Positions 1-10,310 of a stretch of 64,000 nucleotides of DNA are shown one piece after another. The notes beneath the pieces are model-generated. The model saw only the letters and a program-made list of their open reading frames with translations, ran no database searches and was not told the DNA's origin. Source of the DNA: Spirochaetaceae bacterium (GTDB taxonomy: Bacteria; Spirochaetota; Spirochaetia; Treponematales; Treponemataceae); NCBI GenBank assembly GCA_017618015.1, contig JAFZVC010000061.1, forward strand, positions 23,685 to 87,684, read 5' to 3'. The stretch's first letter is position 1. Each line of letters opens with the position of its first letter. The translations under genes were made by a program, and so were the position numbers.

Positions 1-1
1 T

Positions 2-634
2 GTATATTACGTAATTGAGCCGCCGCAGGCTGATCACATTCCTACTGCAGATACAGGCGATATTTCCCAAAGATATTTCAGTTTTATATGTCCATATAGC
101 TCCTCTACCGACAACAGCGAGTTTTTGCTTCAGGGAACGGAAATTTATTACAAGATTTATGATACAAGAAGTGATATGGACTCCGATATAAGCAATATTA
201 GCGGCAGGAATACAGAATATTCAGAGGATGGCTACAGGCGAATGAGTGAGCTCGGATATAAGGAGATGAGGTCGTCTACAGGCGATACTCCTATAATCCG
301 GAAAATAACGTCTACACGGACAATACGCGTTCGCCTTTCTACTGAAGGTGCTTATTCTGCAGAAATCTATGACGAAACGAATAACCAGCGGCTTTCAGTT
401 CCAATGAGAATAGACACGATAAGTACAGCAGGCGGAAATAAGAGTTTTACATTTAATTCAAATTATAAGCCAAGTCCAGACGATTCCGATACAAGAATAC
501 GGAGTACGGAAGACAGTAATAATGGACCTTGGTATATTAACCTGTATGCGGTTTCTGTAGGGCGCGATTTAAGCTTCGCACAGCATTACAGCAGCGTACT
601 TCATCTTGGTAACTTAGAGATATCAATGCAGTAG
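2..634 (+). CDS. Hypothetical protein, 5' end outside window
   Basis: The reading frame is open from the left window edge, so the true start lies upstream; an internal TTG at 125 is not a convincing start. About 210 residues are visible, mostly polar and beta-rich in appearance, ending in LGNLEISMQ. No catalytic motif, membrane segment or repeat was recognised. It stops 27 bases before argH and lies on the same strand, so read-through is possible. The composition (short Tyr/Ser/Asp-rich strands) fits a treponemal surface or secreted protein, but that is inference only. No family was recognised. Confidence 0.6.
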   Translation, partial: VYYVIEPPQADHIPTADTGDISQRYFSFICPYSSSTDNSEFLLQGTEIYYKIYDTRSDMDSDISNISGRNTEYSEDGYRRMSELGYKEMRSSTGDTPIIRKITSTRTIRVRLSTEGAYSAEIYDETNNQRLSVPMRIDTISTAGGNKSFTFNSNYKPSPDDSDTRIRSTEDSNNGPWYINLYAVSVGRDLSFAQHYSSVLHLGNLEISMQ

Positions 635-661
635 TTTCTGCGTCATTTTAGGTGGTTTAAT

Positions 662-2083
662 ATGAGTGAAAATAACAGAATAATTGATGGTGGAAACCAT
701 GCGGCACTTTGGCACGGACGCTTTAAAGAAGGTCCTGATGCAGAAGCCGTAGCATTTGAGACTTCTATATACGAGGATATGCGCCTCGCTTCTGATGATA
801 TACGTGGCAGCCGAGCTCATGTGAAGATGCTCGGAAAGCAGGGGATTGTTCCGGCTGCGGAAGCCTCAAAGATAGCCGAAGAACTTGGCAAAATCGCAGA
901 GGAAATAAAAGAAGGAACGCTTAAGATAGACACGAACGCAGAAGATATCCATTCTTTTGTGGAAGGCGTGCTTACAGACAGGCTTGGTGATGTAGGACGC
1001 AAAGTTCATACAGGAAGAAGCCGGAATGACCAGATCGCGCTCGATGAGCGTCTTTATCTGCGCCATGCAATCCCGGAACTTCAGCAGAAGCTTGTTGACC
1101 TTATGGATGTTCTTGCCGGCATAGCCGCGTCGCACACAGAATCACTTATGAGCGGTTACACCCATATGCAGCGCGCACAGCCTGTGACGCTTGCCCATCA
1201 TCTTTTGGCATGGGCGCAGATGCTCCGCCGTGATTACGGCAGGCTTGGCGACGCGGCAGAACGCATGAGTGCTTGTCCTCTTGGAGCAGGTGCTCTTGCG
1301 GGTAGCGGGCTTCCGCTCGACCGTGCGATGACGGCACAGGAGCTAGGCTTTGACGCTCCGACAGAAAACTCTCTCGACAGTGTTGCAGACCGCGATTACT
1401 GCATAGAGACCGCGGCAGCCCTTTCGATTCTTATGATGCATCTTTCCCGCTTTTGTGAGGAAGTTGTCCTTTGGTCAACGGAAGAATTTAAATTCATTGA
1501 GCTTTCTGAAAAATGGTCAACGGGCTCAAGCATTATGCCGCAAAAGAAAAACCCTGACTTTGCAGAGCTTATCCGAGGAAAGACGGGCAGGGTATATGGC
1601 GATTTGATGGCTCTTCTTACTGTAATGAAAGGGCTCCCGCTCACATACAACCGTGACCTTCAGGAAGACCGTAGAAGCCTTTTTGACGCTTATGATACTG
1701 CTTTGTCATGTGTCTCAATATTCACGTCTATGATAGCGACCGCCGGCTGGAACACCGCGCGCATGAAAGCATCGTGCTTTGGCGGACACGCTAATGCAAC
1801 AGACCTTGCGGATTATCTTGTGCGGAAAGGTATGCCGTTCAGAACGGCGCACGGTGTTTCTGCCTCCGCCGTGAGGTACTGCATCGAGCATGGCTGTACA
1901 CTTGAAGAAATGCCGCTTGAAGAATACAGAAAGATTTCTGAGCTCATAGAAGATGATGTTTATGCAGTACTTCCGCCGGAGGCATGCGTGAGCGCAAGAC
2001 TCACAGCCGGCGGTCCTGCAAAGGTCCGCGTACTGGAGCAGCTGGAAAACCTGCATGCGTTTATAAAAGCCGCCCGAAAGTAA
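662..2083 (+). CDS. argH: Argininosuccinate lyase
   Basis: This cytosolic enzyme splits argininosuccinate into arginine and fumarate, the last step of arginine biosynthesis. The 473-residue protein has the usual family length. The superfamily signature SSIMPQKKNPD lies near residue 287, the HTGRSRNDQ motif near residue 116, and YTHMQRAQPV near residue 164. The ATG at 662 follows an AGGTGG ribosome site. No argG or other arginine gene is adjacent, so the gene stands alone here. It ends about 60 bases before the convergent LacI-type gene. The product call is firm. Confidence 0.95.
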   Translation: MSENNRIIDGGNHAALWHGRFKEGPDAEAVAFETSIYEDMRLASDDIRGSRAHVKMLGKQGIVPAAEASKIAEELGKIAEEIKEGTLKIDTNAEDIHSFVEGVLTDRLGDVGRKVHTGRSRNDQIALDERLYLRHAIPELQQKLVDLMDVLAGIAASHTESLMSGYTHMQRAQPVTLAHHLLAWAQMLRRDYGRLGDAAERMSACPLGAGALAGSGLPLDRAMTAQELGFDAPTENSLDSVADRDYCIETAAALSILMMHLSRFCEEVVLWSTEEFKFIELSEKWSTGSSIMPQKKNPDFAELIRGKTGRVYGDLMALLTVMKGLPLTYNRDLQEDRRSLFDAYDTALSCVSIFTSMIATAGWNTARMKASCFGGHANATDLADYLVRKGMPFRTAHGVSASAVRYCIEHGCTLEEMPLEEYRKISELIEDDVYAVLPPEACVSARLTAGGPAKVRVLEQLENLHAFIKAARK

Positions 2084-2142
2084 ATCGGTCAGCGGTTGTA
2101 GCTACTTCGCGCCTATTTAGCTCAAAAGCGCGTTTCGCTGTG

Positions 2143-3153
2143 TTAAATCACATTCTCGCGGAAATAGATGTCGATGGGTACTTCAATCCTGTCTTGTATC
2201 TGCTGATGTAACATGCACGACTGGTAAAGTTTGTTCACCGCATCGAAGCCTTGCTGCTCCGGCCTCTGTCCGATAATGCAGTCAATGCTGCCGTCTATAA
2301 GACCTTCTTTGTTTTTATCATTCAAGTCGTAGCCTATTACTGTTACGTTCGTTTTTAGCCCATGATCGATAAGGTAATAAGTTGCAAGGCTGACTTCAGC
2401 ATGCGGGATAAAAAGCCCTCGTATATCGGGGTGCTCAGAGAAAAGCTCATCCAAAAACTTGTAAAGACCAGCGTTCGTAAAATCTGTGCATACAAGATCG
2501 AGTACGGAAGAACTTGGATCCTTGCTGAAAAAATCCTTGAATCCGCGTACGCGTTCCCTAAGGTTGTATGCGGACATAAACATCCTCATGCATACGAATT
2601 TGCCGCCTCCGCAGAGCATCTGCATTATGCGTCCTGCGCAGTAGCCGCCTTTGTACGGGTTTTGCGCTATTGAAAGGAAAGGCTGCGTTATTCCGACAGG
2701 CGTATCTATGAAAACATAAGGTATACCGTGAAGGTGAGGTATCAAATCCATGAATTCCTGCGGAACTACAGGCGTCGTTATAAGAGCGTCCAGCGGTTGC
2801 ATAATAAGTTCAAGCCCTTTTTTGTACGCATCGCCAGGAACGGTTCTGTTGAACATCATAAGCTTTAGTTCTGTTCTGAACGGGCTGAGCTCGTTAACGG
2901 CATTCGTCATTCCTGTATAAAGCGAGCGATAATAGTCCAGTCCAGTATCAAGATCAGGAAGCAGTACGCCTATGATAAAGGTTTTGTTGTTTTTCAATTG
3001 GCTCGCTATCGGGTTTGGCTGATAGCCGTATTCATCTATAATGTCCTGTATGCGTTTCCTCGTTTTTTCAGAGACACCTTTTCTGTTGTGAAGAACCCTG
3101 TCAACGGTACCAGTTGACACATTCGCGAATGAAGCAATTTCTGCAAGCGTCAT
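2143..3153 (-). CDS. LacI-family transcriptional regulator, probably of mgl
   Basis: The 336-residue protein has a typical N-terminal LacI helix-turn-helix (TLAEIASFANVSTGTVDRVL, then a hinge near residues 45-58) followed by a periplasmic-binding-protein-like sensor domain. It is transcribed divergently from mglBAC, which encodes a sugar ABC importer, so control of that operon by a sugar ligand is the natural inference. A perfect 14-bp palindrome lies 18 bases upstream of its own start and shares the half-site CACGATAA with an inverted repeat in the mglB leader, fitting autoregulation plus mgl control. The ligand cannot be read from sequence. Confidence 0.88.
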   Translation of the reverse strand: MTLAEIASFANVSTGTVDRVLHNRKGVSEKTRKRIQDIIDEYGYQPNPIASQLKNNKTFIIGVLLPDLDTGLDYYRSLYTGMTNAVNELSPFRTELKLMMFNRTVPGDAYKKGLELIMQPLDALITTPVVPQEFMDLIPHLHGIPYVFIDTPVGITQPFLSIAQNPYKGGYCAGRIMQMLCGGGKFVCMRMFMSAYNLRERVRGFKDFFSKDPSSSVLDLVCTDFTNAGLYKFLDELFSEHPDIRGLFIPHAEVSLATYYLIDHGLKTNVTVIGYDLNDKNKEGLIDGSIDCIIGQRPEQQGFDAVNKLYQSCMLHQQIQDRIEVPIDIYFRENVI

Positions 3154-3170
3154 AAAAACCTCTTATATAA

Positions 3171-3184
3171 CGTGTACGTACACG
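3171..3184. promoter_or_regulatory. Perfect 14-bp palindrome, candidate LacI-type operator
   Basis: CGTGTACGTACACG is its own reverse complement and sits just upstream of the LacI-family gene. CACGATAA, which begins inside it at 3181, recurs at 3398-3405 in the mglB leader. The binding protein is inferred from proximity. Confidence 0.5.
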
Positions 3185-3340
3185 ATAATACAATAACAGA
3201 AGATTTTAATTTTGGCAAATTTTTTCTCACAAAAGTTGCGCAAAAAACCAATGAAAAACAATGAAAAATGTTAAAAAGATATAAAATAAAGAAATAAAAC
3301 AGCGCAACGATAATGCGCAACTTTTTTTGCAAAATTTTGA

Positions 3341-4621
<1,281 letters not shown>

Positions 4622-4660
4622 GCCAGTTGAAAATCCAACCTTAAAAAGGTGAGTGTTTTG

Positions 4661-4704
4661 AAGCCTGTAAAAACGGAAATAACTTGGTTTTTACAGGCTT
4701 TTTT
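4661..4704 (+). terminator. Intercistronic terminator/attenuator after mglB
   Basis: AAGCCTGTAAAAAC (4661-4674) pairs perfectly with GTTTTTACAGGCTT (4687-4700), and Ts follow. It lies between mglB and mglA, the usual position for uncoupling binding-protein level from the ABC and permease subunits. The rest of the 262-base gap (4705-4883) shows only small hairpins and the mglA ribosome site. Confidence 0.8.
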
Positions 4705-4883
4705 GTTCTAAGAACGGTTCGAAAAACTAAACTTTTAGAGCCAAATCTGGACATACGAAGTTTTAAGCCTTACTATAAAAAGTGGCTGAAACTCGTTGGC
4801 AACAATGTTGCTTCGGTCGCCGCGCGGAAGAAAATCCCGCGCTATGGCGGCACTTACGGACTTTTTAGTTCCGGAGGATTTTT

Positions 4884-6377
4884 ATGGATGATATAGTGCT
4901 TGAGATAAAAAATTTGTCCAAGTCATTTGCAAAAAACAAAGTTCTTGACGGCATAAGCCTCACTGTAAAGAAAGGAACCGTCATGGGACTTATGGGCGAG
5001 AACGGTGCCGGTAAATCTACTATGATGAAGTGCCTGTTCGGAATTTACGCAAAAGATGAGGGACAGATAACCCTCCTTGGAAAACCGGTCGATTTTAAAA
5101 ATCCGAAAGACGCGCTTGAAAACGGTGTTGCGATGGTTCATCAGGAACTGAACCAGTGCCTTGACCGCACCGTTACGGATAACCTGTTTCTTGGCAGATA
5201 CCCAAAACGGTTCGGCGTTATAGACGAAGCTAAAATGGCAAAGGAAAGCACACAGCTTTTCGCGTCGCTTAACATGAACGTCAACCCCAAGGCTGTGATG
5301 AGAAAGATGTCTGTCTCGCAGCGTCAGATGGTTGAAATTGCTAAGGCTGTTTCTTATGATGCGAAGATTATCGTCCTTGACGAACCGACATCATCTTTGA
5401 CAGAACGTGAAGTTAAAAAACTGTTTTCTATTGTAGATGACCTTAGGAAAAAGGGCGTTTCTTTTGTATATATTTCTCACAAAATAGACGAGATTTTCGA
5501 AATATGCGATGAAGTTTCCGTTTTGCGCGACGGTAAGATGGTTATGTCTAAACCGATCAAAGAAACGGATATGAATGAGCTTATCTCCGCGATGGTAGGC
5601 CGCTCGCTCGATAAACGCTACCCGGACGTGGATAACACGCCAGGCGATATGTACTTCGAGGTGCGGAACCTTACGACGAAGTACGAGCCTGTTCTTGAAG
5701 ATATATCGTTTACGGTGCGGAAAGGCGAGATTTTCGGGCTTTACGGGCTTGTCGGCGCGGGTCGCAGCGAGCTTCTGGAGTCTCTTTTCGGCGTAAGGAC
5801 GATCGCTTCCGGCGAGATAGTCCTTGGCGGCAAGAAGCTCCGCTTCAAAAGCAGCAAGGAAGCCATGGCATACAACTTTGCGCTCGTTACGGAAGAACGC
5901 AAGCTTAACGGTATGTTCGGCAAGGACACAATTAAGTTCAACACAGTAATTACTAACCTGGAAAGCTACAAGACGTTCGGCGTTCTTTCGGAACAGAAAA
6001 TGCTCGACGCTGCGAACCGCGAGATACGCGTCATGCGTACAAAGTGCGTATCCGCTGAGGAAAACATAACGGCTCTTAGCGGTGGTAACCAGCAGAAAGT
6101 AATTATCGGTAAATGGCTGGAGAGAAGCCCTGATATCTTCTTGATGGATGAGCCGACTCGCGGTATTGATGTTGGTGCTAAATACGAGATATATCAGCTT
6201 ATCATCAACATGGCGAAAGAAGGCAAAACCATAATAGTAGTTTCTAGTGAAATGCCGGAGATTCTTGGTATAACGAACAGAATTGCGGTTATGTCGAACC
6301 ATCGGCTTGCCGGAATTGTCAACACGAAAGAGACGAATCAGGAAGAGCTTTTGCGGCTTTCTGCAAAATATTTATAA
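4884..6377 (+). CDS. mglA: Galactose/glucose ABC transporter, double ATPase subunit
   Basis: This 497-residue protein carries two fused ABC ATPase domains and energises import of the sugar bound by MglB. The first half has Walker A GENGAGKST near residue 38, Walker B IIVLDEPTSS near residue 160 and a degenerate signature (SVSQRQM). The second half has a divergent Walker A (GLVGAGRSE), an intact LSGGNQQK signature and Walker B IFLMDEPTRGID. This asymmetry is normal for carbohydrate-uptake MglA/RbsA proteins. The start at 4884 is set by GGAGG at 4873-4877. It lies 12 bases before mglC in the same operon. Confidence 0.93.
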   Translation: MDDIVLEIKNLSKSFAKNKVLDGISLTVKKGTVMGLMGENGAGKSTMMKCLFGIYAKDEGQITLLGKPVDFKNPKDALENGVAMVHQELNQCLDRTVTDNLFLGRYPKRFGVIDEAKMAKESTQLFASLNMNVNPKAVMRKMSVSQRQMVEIAKAVSYDAKIIVLDEPTSSLTEREVKKLFSIVDDLRKKGVSFVYISHKIDEIFEICDEVSVLRDGKMVMSKPIKETDMNELISAMVGRSLDKRYPDVDNTPGDMYFEVRNLTTKYEPVLEDISFTVRKGEIFGLYGLVGAGRSELLESLFGVRTIASGEIVLGGKKLRFKSSKEAMAYNFALVTEERKLNGMFGKDTIKFNTVITNLESYKTFGVLSEQKMLDAANREIRVMRTKCVSAEENITALSGGNQQKVIIGKWLERSPDIFLMDEPTRGIDVGAKYEIYQLIINMAKEGKTIIVVSSEMPEILGITNRIAVMSNHRLAGIVNTKETNQEELLRLSAKYL

Positions 6378-6389
6378 GGGAGCGGTACT

Positions 6390-8102
6390 ATGGCTGATAA
6401 TATACAGGAAATAAAAAAACTTCAGGAAGAAGCTCTTAAAAAGCTTCCTGAGCAGATTGCGTCAAAGACAGTGAAATCACTGGACGAAGACGAAGTTTTG
6501 CGGAGCTACAAGCTTGCCCTTGACGATTTGCGCAAAGATGGCGTTAACAAAATTCTGTCATTGCGCCAGGAAATTGCAGCCGCAAAGAAAAACAAGATGC
6601 TTGAGAAAGCACAGTGTGCGGAAATTATCGCCAACTGCAACAAGCAGATTGCAGAAGCAAAGGTTGTCGCCGCCCGCAACAAGGATGCCGACAAGCAGAT
6701 TACAAAAGACGCTGTCGCTTATGCGAACACTGTTTCTGACGCATACATCAAGCAGGTTAACGCCGAGCAGTCCGCGCAGCAGGTAAAATGCACGGAAAAA
6801 TACAAAAAGCAGCTCGCGGACATTAAGGCAGCGACTGCGGGCCGCATCGCGAAACTTTCTGATGCGGAAGAAATCAAAGTTGCCAAGTTCGAAAGCAAGT
6901 CTGAGCTTTTCGACGCTAAGAGCAAATACCAGTCAGAAATTGACCGCTGCAAGGACATAAAGAACCAGGCGTTTGTTGACCACGTACAGACAAACCGCGC
7001 TCTCCGCAACGGAAAGACAAACTTTGGCGAGAACCTTAGTTTGAGCTTCAAGAACTACGTGTACCAGTTCAAGATGTCGCAGTTCATGCTCAACAACGGA
7101 CTCTACCTTGCTATCCTCGTGTTCTTCATCGTTTGTATCATCATCGCGCCGCTTTCTGGCAACGGACAGCTTCTTTCCCTGCCTAACATACTTACGATTC
7201 TTGAGCAGTCCTCGACTCGTATGTTCTACGCACTCGGCGTTGCCGGCCTTATCCTTATTGCCGGTACGGACCTCAGTGTCTGCCGTATGGTCGCGCTCGG
7301 TGCCGTTACGACAGGTCTTATCCTTCATCCGACAAAGAACATCGTTACGTTCTTCGGTATGGAACCGTGGGATTTCACAGGACTTCCGATGGGCGGCAGA
7401 CTCGCGATGGCTCTTGGCCTTTCAATCGCACTCTGCGTGTTCTTCAGCTGCTTCTCAGGCTTTTTCACAGCACGCTTCAAGATTCACCCGTTCATCTCGA
7501 CACTTTCTTCACAGCTTATCATCTACGGTCTTCTCTTCTTCGGAACGAGTGGTACTCCTGTCGGCTCAATCGACTCGAATATCAAAGACCTTATCGGTGG
7601 ACGCTGGATTCTCGGCGTTATGAACGGTAACCTCATCACGTTCCCGAAACTGATTATCCCGGCTGTCGTCGCGATATTCGTGGCGTGGTTCATCTGGAAC
7701 AAAACGACGTTCGGAAAGAATATGTACGCCGTCGGTGGTAATGCCGAGGCTGCTGCTGTAAGCGGTATCAACGTCTTCGGCGTAACGATGGGAATCTTCA
7801 TCATGGCTGGTATCTTCTACGGATGCGGCGCGTTCCTTGAGGCTTTCAGGGCTAACGCTAGTGCCGGTACGGGACAGGGCTTCGAGCTTGATGCCATTGC
7901 GGCGTGTGTTGTCGGTGGTATCTCGTTCAACGGAGGTATCGGTAAAATCCGTGGAGCGGTTCTTGGTGTAATCATCTTCACAGGTCTTACGTACTGCCTT
8001 ACGTTCCTTGGTATCGACACAAACCTTCAGTTCGTGTTCAAGGGATTCATCATCATAGCGGCTGTCGCGCTCGACAGCGTTAAATACCTTAAGCGCAAGT
8101 AA
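6390..8102 (+). CDS. mglC: Galactose/glucose ABC permease with N-terminal coiled-coil extension
   Basis: Residues from about 229 to 570 form a normal MglC/RbsC-type permease with many membrane segments (starting NNGLYLAILVFFIVCIIIA). The membrane domain includes conserved stretches such as AGTDLSVCRMVALGAV and IAACVVGGISFNGGIG. Residues 1-228 precede the first membrane span and are Lys/Glu/Ala/Gln-rich with heptad-like character, typical of a long cytoplasmic coiled coil. Ordinary MglC proteins are about 335 residues and lack this. The frame is continuous, with no sign of a frameshift, and the start follows GGGAG. The function of the extension is unknown. Confidence 0.88.
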   Translation: MADNIQEIKKLQEEALKKLPEQIASKTVKSLDEDEVLRSYKLALDDLRKDGVNKILSLRQEIAAAKKNKMLEKAQCAEIIANCNKQIAEAKVVAARNKDADKQITKDAVAYANTVSDAYIKQVNAEQSAQQVKCTEKYKKQLADIKAATAGRIAKLSDAEEIKVAKFESKSELFDAKSKYQSEIDRCKDIKNQAFVDHVQTNRALRNGKTNFGENLSLSFKNYVYQFKMSQFMLNNGLYLAILVFFIVCIIIAPLSGNGQLLSLPNILTILEQSSTRMFYALGVAGLILIAGTDLSVCRMVALGAVTTGLILHPTKNIVTFFGMEPWDFTGLPMGGRLAMALGLSIALCVFFSCFSGFFTARFKIHPFISTLSSQLIIYGLLFFGTSGTPVGSIDSNIKDLIGGRWILGVMNGNLITFPKLIIPAVVAIFVAWFIWNKTTFGKNMYAVGGNAEAAAVSGINVFGVTMGIFIMAGIFYGCGAFLEAFRANASAGTGQGFELDAIAACVVGGISFNGGIGKIRGAVLGVIIFTGLTYCLTFLGIDTNLQFVFKGFIIIAAVALDSVKYLKRK

Positions 8103-8118
8103 TTTTAGAACTGACAAA

Positions 8119-8166
8119 AAATGCGGCCTCGGTTCATTTTTGATGAATCGGGGCTGTTTTTTTTTC
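8119..8166 (+). terminator. Terminator of mglBAC operon
   Basis: An imperfect stem (CCTCGGTTCAT with ATGAATCGGGG, using G-U pairs) is followed by a run of about ten Ts shortly after the mglC stop. Confidence 0.7.
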
Positions 8167-8199
8167 TCGGCGGTTGCCAACTAACGAGTTTGTCACGTC

Positions 8200-8228
8200 T
8201 TGAAAAAAGTATCTTCCTAGATTATTAT
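8200..8228 (+). promoter_or_regulatory. Promoter of the methyltransferase gene
   Basis: TTGAAA (8200-8205) and TATTAT (8223-8228) are 17 bases apart. The gene starts 28 bases further on, after a GGGAG ribosome site. Confidence 0.5.
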
Positions 8229-8256
8229 CAACTGCTTTTACAAAAAGGGAGATTCA

Positions 8257-9009
8257 ATGGCTAAACAGAACATTTACGACAACGAGACATTTTTTGACGG
8301 CTACAAGAAACTGCGGGAAAGGAAAAACAACGCGAATATTCTTTTTGAAATTCCTGCATTGTTTTCTTTGATGCCCGATTTAACCGGAAAATCCGTGCTC
8401 GATTTAGGCTGCGGTTTCGGTGAGCATTGCAAACGCTTTGTTGAAAAGGGTGCTTCTAAAGTCATTGGAATCGACATTTCCGAGAAAATGCTTGAGGTCG
8501 CAAAGACGGAAAACGCTGATCCCAAGATTACGTATCTCAATATCCCGATGGAAGATATGGGAACAATAGAAGAAAAGTTCGATGTGGTTGTGAGCTCGCT
8601 TGCGCTTCATTATGTGGAAGATTTTTCCAGCGTTGTAAAGGATGTATACAATTTGCTGAACGACGGCGGCGTTTTCGTTTTCTCTCAGGAGCATCCGATT
8701 AACACTTGTCATTCCAGCGGCGACCGATGGACACGTGACAAGGACGGGAAAAAGCTGTATGTGAACCTTAAGGACTACGGCAGAGAAGGGGAGCGCGAGT
8801 CTGTCTGGTTTGTGGATAACGTGAAAAAGTATCACAGGACATTCTCAACGCTTATAAACACGCTTGTCACAGGCGGCTTTGCAATTGAAAAGCTTATAGA
8901 GCCGCTCCCGACAGAAGAGATTCTTAAAGAAAATCCGGATCAGGAAGATTTATTCCACAAACCGGATTTTCTGCTTATTAAATCAACGAAAAATTCTTTT
9001 AGTCGCTGA
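8257..9009 (+). CDS. Class I SAM-dependent methyltransferase
   Basis: The 250-residue cytosolic protein has the SAM-binding motif I, VLDLGCGFGEH, near residue 48, an acidic motif II (VIGIDIS) and a motif IV-like region (VVVSSLALHYVEDF). This is the Methyltransf_11/25-type Rossmann fold. The substrate cannot be told from sequence. It has its own promoter and terminates convergently with the CDF gene, the two coding regions overlapping by 11 bases. Confidence 0.85.
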   Translation: MAKQNIYDNETFFDGYKKLRERKNNANILFEIPALFSLMPDLTGKSVLDLGCGFGEHCKRFVEKGASKVIGIDISEKMLEVAKTENADPKITYLNIPMEDMGTIEEKFDVVVSSLALHYVEDFSSVVKDVYNLLNDGGVFVFSQEHPINTCHSSGDRWTRDKDGKKLYVNLKDYGREGERESVWFVDNVKKYHRTFSTLINTLVTGGFAIEKLIEPLPTEEILKENPDQEDLFHKPDFLLIKSTKNSFSR

Positions 9010-10111
9010 TATCAACATCGAGCGTGATATTGACTTTATATCCGGCAAATTTCTGCTGGATTTCGTCATATATCGTTTTGTATAATTCTTCTCTATTTTT
9101 TATGCTGAAATCAATTATGATGTCAAAGCTGATTATCTTCTCTGCTTCGTCCAAATAGAAACCGTGCATCTGCAAAATGCCGTTATGGCTGAATACTATG
9201 TCATGAACGTCCTTTTGGATTTTCGCCGTTTCCTCATCCTGTGTGTTAACGGAATAAACTCCGATTGTATGAAGGATTACGCCGTATTTTTCCATGATGC
9301 TTTTCGTGATTTTCCTTGAAATCTTATCGACCTCTGCGACGGTCAGCGTATCGGAAACTTCGATGTGTACCGAGCCTAAATACTTATCCGGCCCGTAATT
9401 GTTCAGTATCAGGTCGAACGCGCCTTGAACATCAGGTTCTTTTATTATTTCCATTTTGATGTTGTTTGCTAAATCGCTTTCGATCCTTACGCCAAGAATG
9501 TTGTCAACGGATTCTTTAACAAGCTCCAAACCTGATTTTATGATGAAAACTGATAATACCGCACCAACATAAGCTTCAAGGCTGATTTTGAATATCATAT
9601 ATATGACGGCAGATATTAGGACAGAAATCGAAAGAATTGCGTCGTTAAATGCGTCAGATCCACTTGCAACCAATGAATCGGAATTCACGTCCTTTCCCTT
9701 CTTTTTGACGAATATTCCAAGAATGAATTTGACGACTATACCGGAAATCAAGATTATCAAAGTGATTGTGCTGTAATCTGCGGCTTCTGGATGAATTATT
9801 TTTTTGACAGACTCAACTAAAGAAGTTATACCGGCATATAAAACGATGCCTGAAATAATGGACGACGTTATATATTCAATTCGTCCGTAACCGTAAGGAT
9901 GCTTTTTGTTCGGTGCTTTACCGGCAAGTTTTGTGCCTGCGATTGTAATTATGCTTGATAATGCGTCGCTCGTGTTGTTTACGGCATCTGAGATAATGGC
10001 GATTGAATTTGAGAGTAAACCGACAAAGGCTTTGAATCCTGCCAAAACTATGTTCGCGATAATACTAATTATGCTTGTTCTGATTATTGTCTTTTCTCTG
10101 TTGTTGCTCAT
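8999..10111 (-). CDS. Cation diffusion facilitator (CDF) family metal exporter
   Basis: The 370-residue inner-membrane protein has about six membrane segments and a C-terminal cytoplasmic dimerisation domain (from about residue 210). It carries the family signature around SNSIAIISDAVNNTSDALSS and HPYGYGRIEY. The metal-site positions read N-x3-D in TM2 and D-x3-D in TM5 (DAFND), rather than the H/D pairs of classical zinc exporters, which suggests Mn or Fe as substrate; this is inference. The long C-terminal domain exceeds the usual ~300-residue family length. It is divergent from the feo genes, fitting metal homeostasis. The start follows GAGGTGA. Confidence 0.88.
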   Translation of the reverse strand: MSNNREKTIIRTSIISIIANIVLAGFKAFVGLLSNSIAIISDAVNNTSDALSSIITIAGTKLAGKAPNKKHPYGYGRIEYITSSIISGIVLYAGITSLVESVKKIIHPEAADYSTITLIILISGIVVKFILGIFVKKKGKDVNSDSLVASGSDAFNDAILSISVLISAVIYMIFKISLEAYVGAVLSVFIIKSGLELVKESVDNILGVRIESDLANNIKMEIIKEPDVQGAFDLILNNYGPDKYLGSVHIEVSDTLTVAEVDKISRKITKSIMEKYGVILHTIGVYSVNTQDEETAKIQKDVHDIVFSHNGILQMHGFYLDEAEKIISFDIIIDFSIKNREELYKTIYDEIQQKFAGYKVNITLDVDISD

Positions 10112-10170
10112 GATAATTCACCTCGAAGAGATTATATCACAAATTCGCCGGTCAGGGGAAACGGATATTA

Positions 10171-10199
10171 TTGACAAGTTAGCAACAAGTAACTATAAT
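10171..10199 (+). promoter_or_regulatory. Consensus promoter of feoAAB
   Basis: TTGACA (10171-10176) and TATAAT (10194-10199) are both perfect consensus boxes with a 17-base spacer. About 110 bases of leader follow before the first feoA start. Confidence 0.85.
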
Positions 10200-10216
10200 C
10201 ATTGCCGAAAGTTGTT

Positions 10217-10235
10217 TTAGGGTAACTTTGAATGC
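10217..10235 (+). promoter_or_regulatory. Candidate DtxR/TroR-type iron box 1
   Basis: TTAGGGTAACTTTGAATGC aligns over 19 positions with the DtxR operator TTAGGATAGCTTTACCTAA, with about 12 identities by eye. It lies just downstream of the predicted transcription start of feo. Assignment rests on resemblance and the iron-uptake context only. Confidence 0.35.
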
Positions 10236-10272
10236 ACGGCAAAATCCTTTTTTGAAGGGCAGCATATCGTGT

Positions 10273-10291
10273 TTAGGTTGTCTAAAGCTAA
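10273..10291 (+). promoter_or_regulatory. Candidate DtxR/TroR-type iron box 2
   Basis: TTAGGTTGTCTAAAGCTAA keeps both outer TTAGG/CTAA arms of a 19-bp DtxR-type operator. It lies about 20 bases before the first feoA start. Confidence 0.4.
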
Positions 10292-10310
10292 CTTTTATCG
10301 AGGTTTTATC

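Noticed and set aside
3302..3325. GCGCA...TGCGC hairpin followed by Ts upstream of mglB
   Set aside because: The stem is only 5 bp and no gene on plus strand ends there, so it is not called as a terminator.
4705..4883. Riboswitch upstream of mglA
   Set aside because: The region contains only small hairpins and matches no riboswitch pattern I can recognise.
4684..4896. 70-codon plus-strand frame between mglB and mglA
   Set aside because: It begins inside the terminator stem, runs into the mglA start in another frame, has no ribosome site and resembles no protein.
5391..6302. 303-codon antisense frame inside mglA
   Set aside because: It is a shadow of a strongly conserved ATPase gene on the other strand, with a composition (many His, Arg, Tyr) typical of antisense translation.
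7566..8180. 204-codon antisense frame across the mglC end
   Set aside because: It mirrors the permease gene and terminator, with no ribosome site or recognisable protein features.
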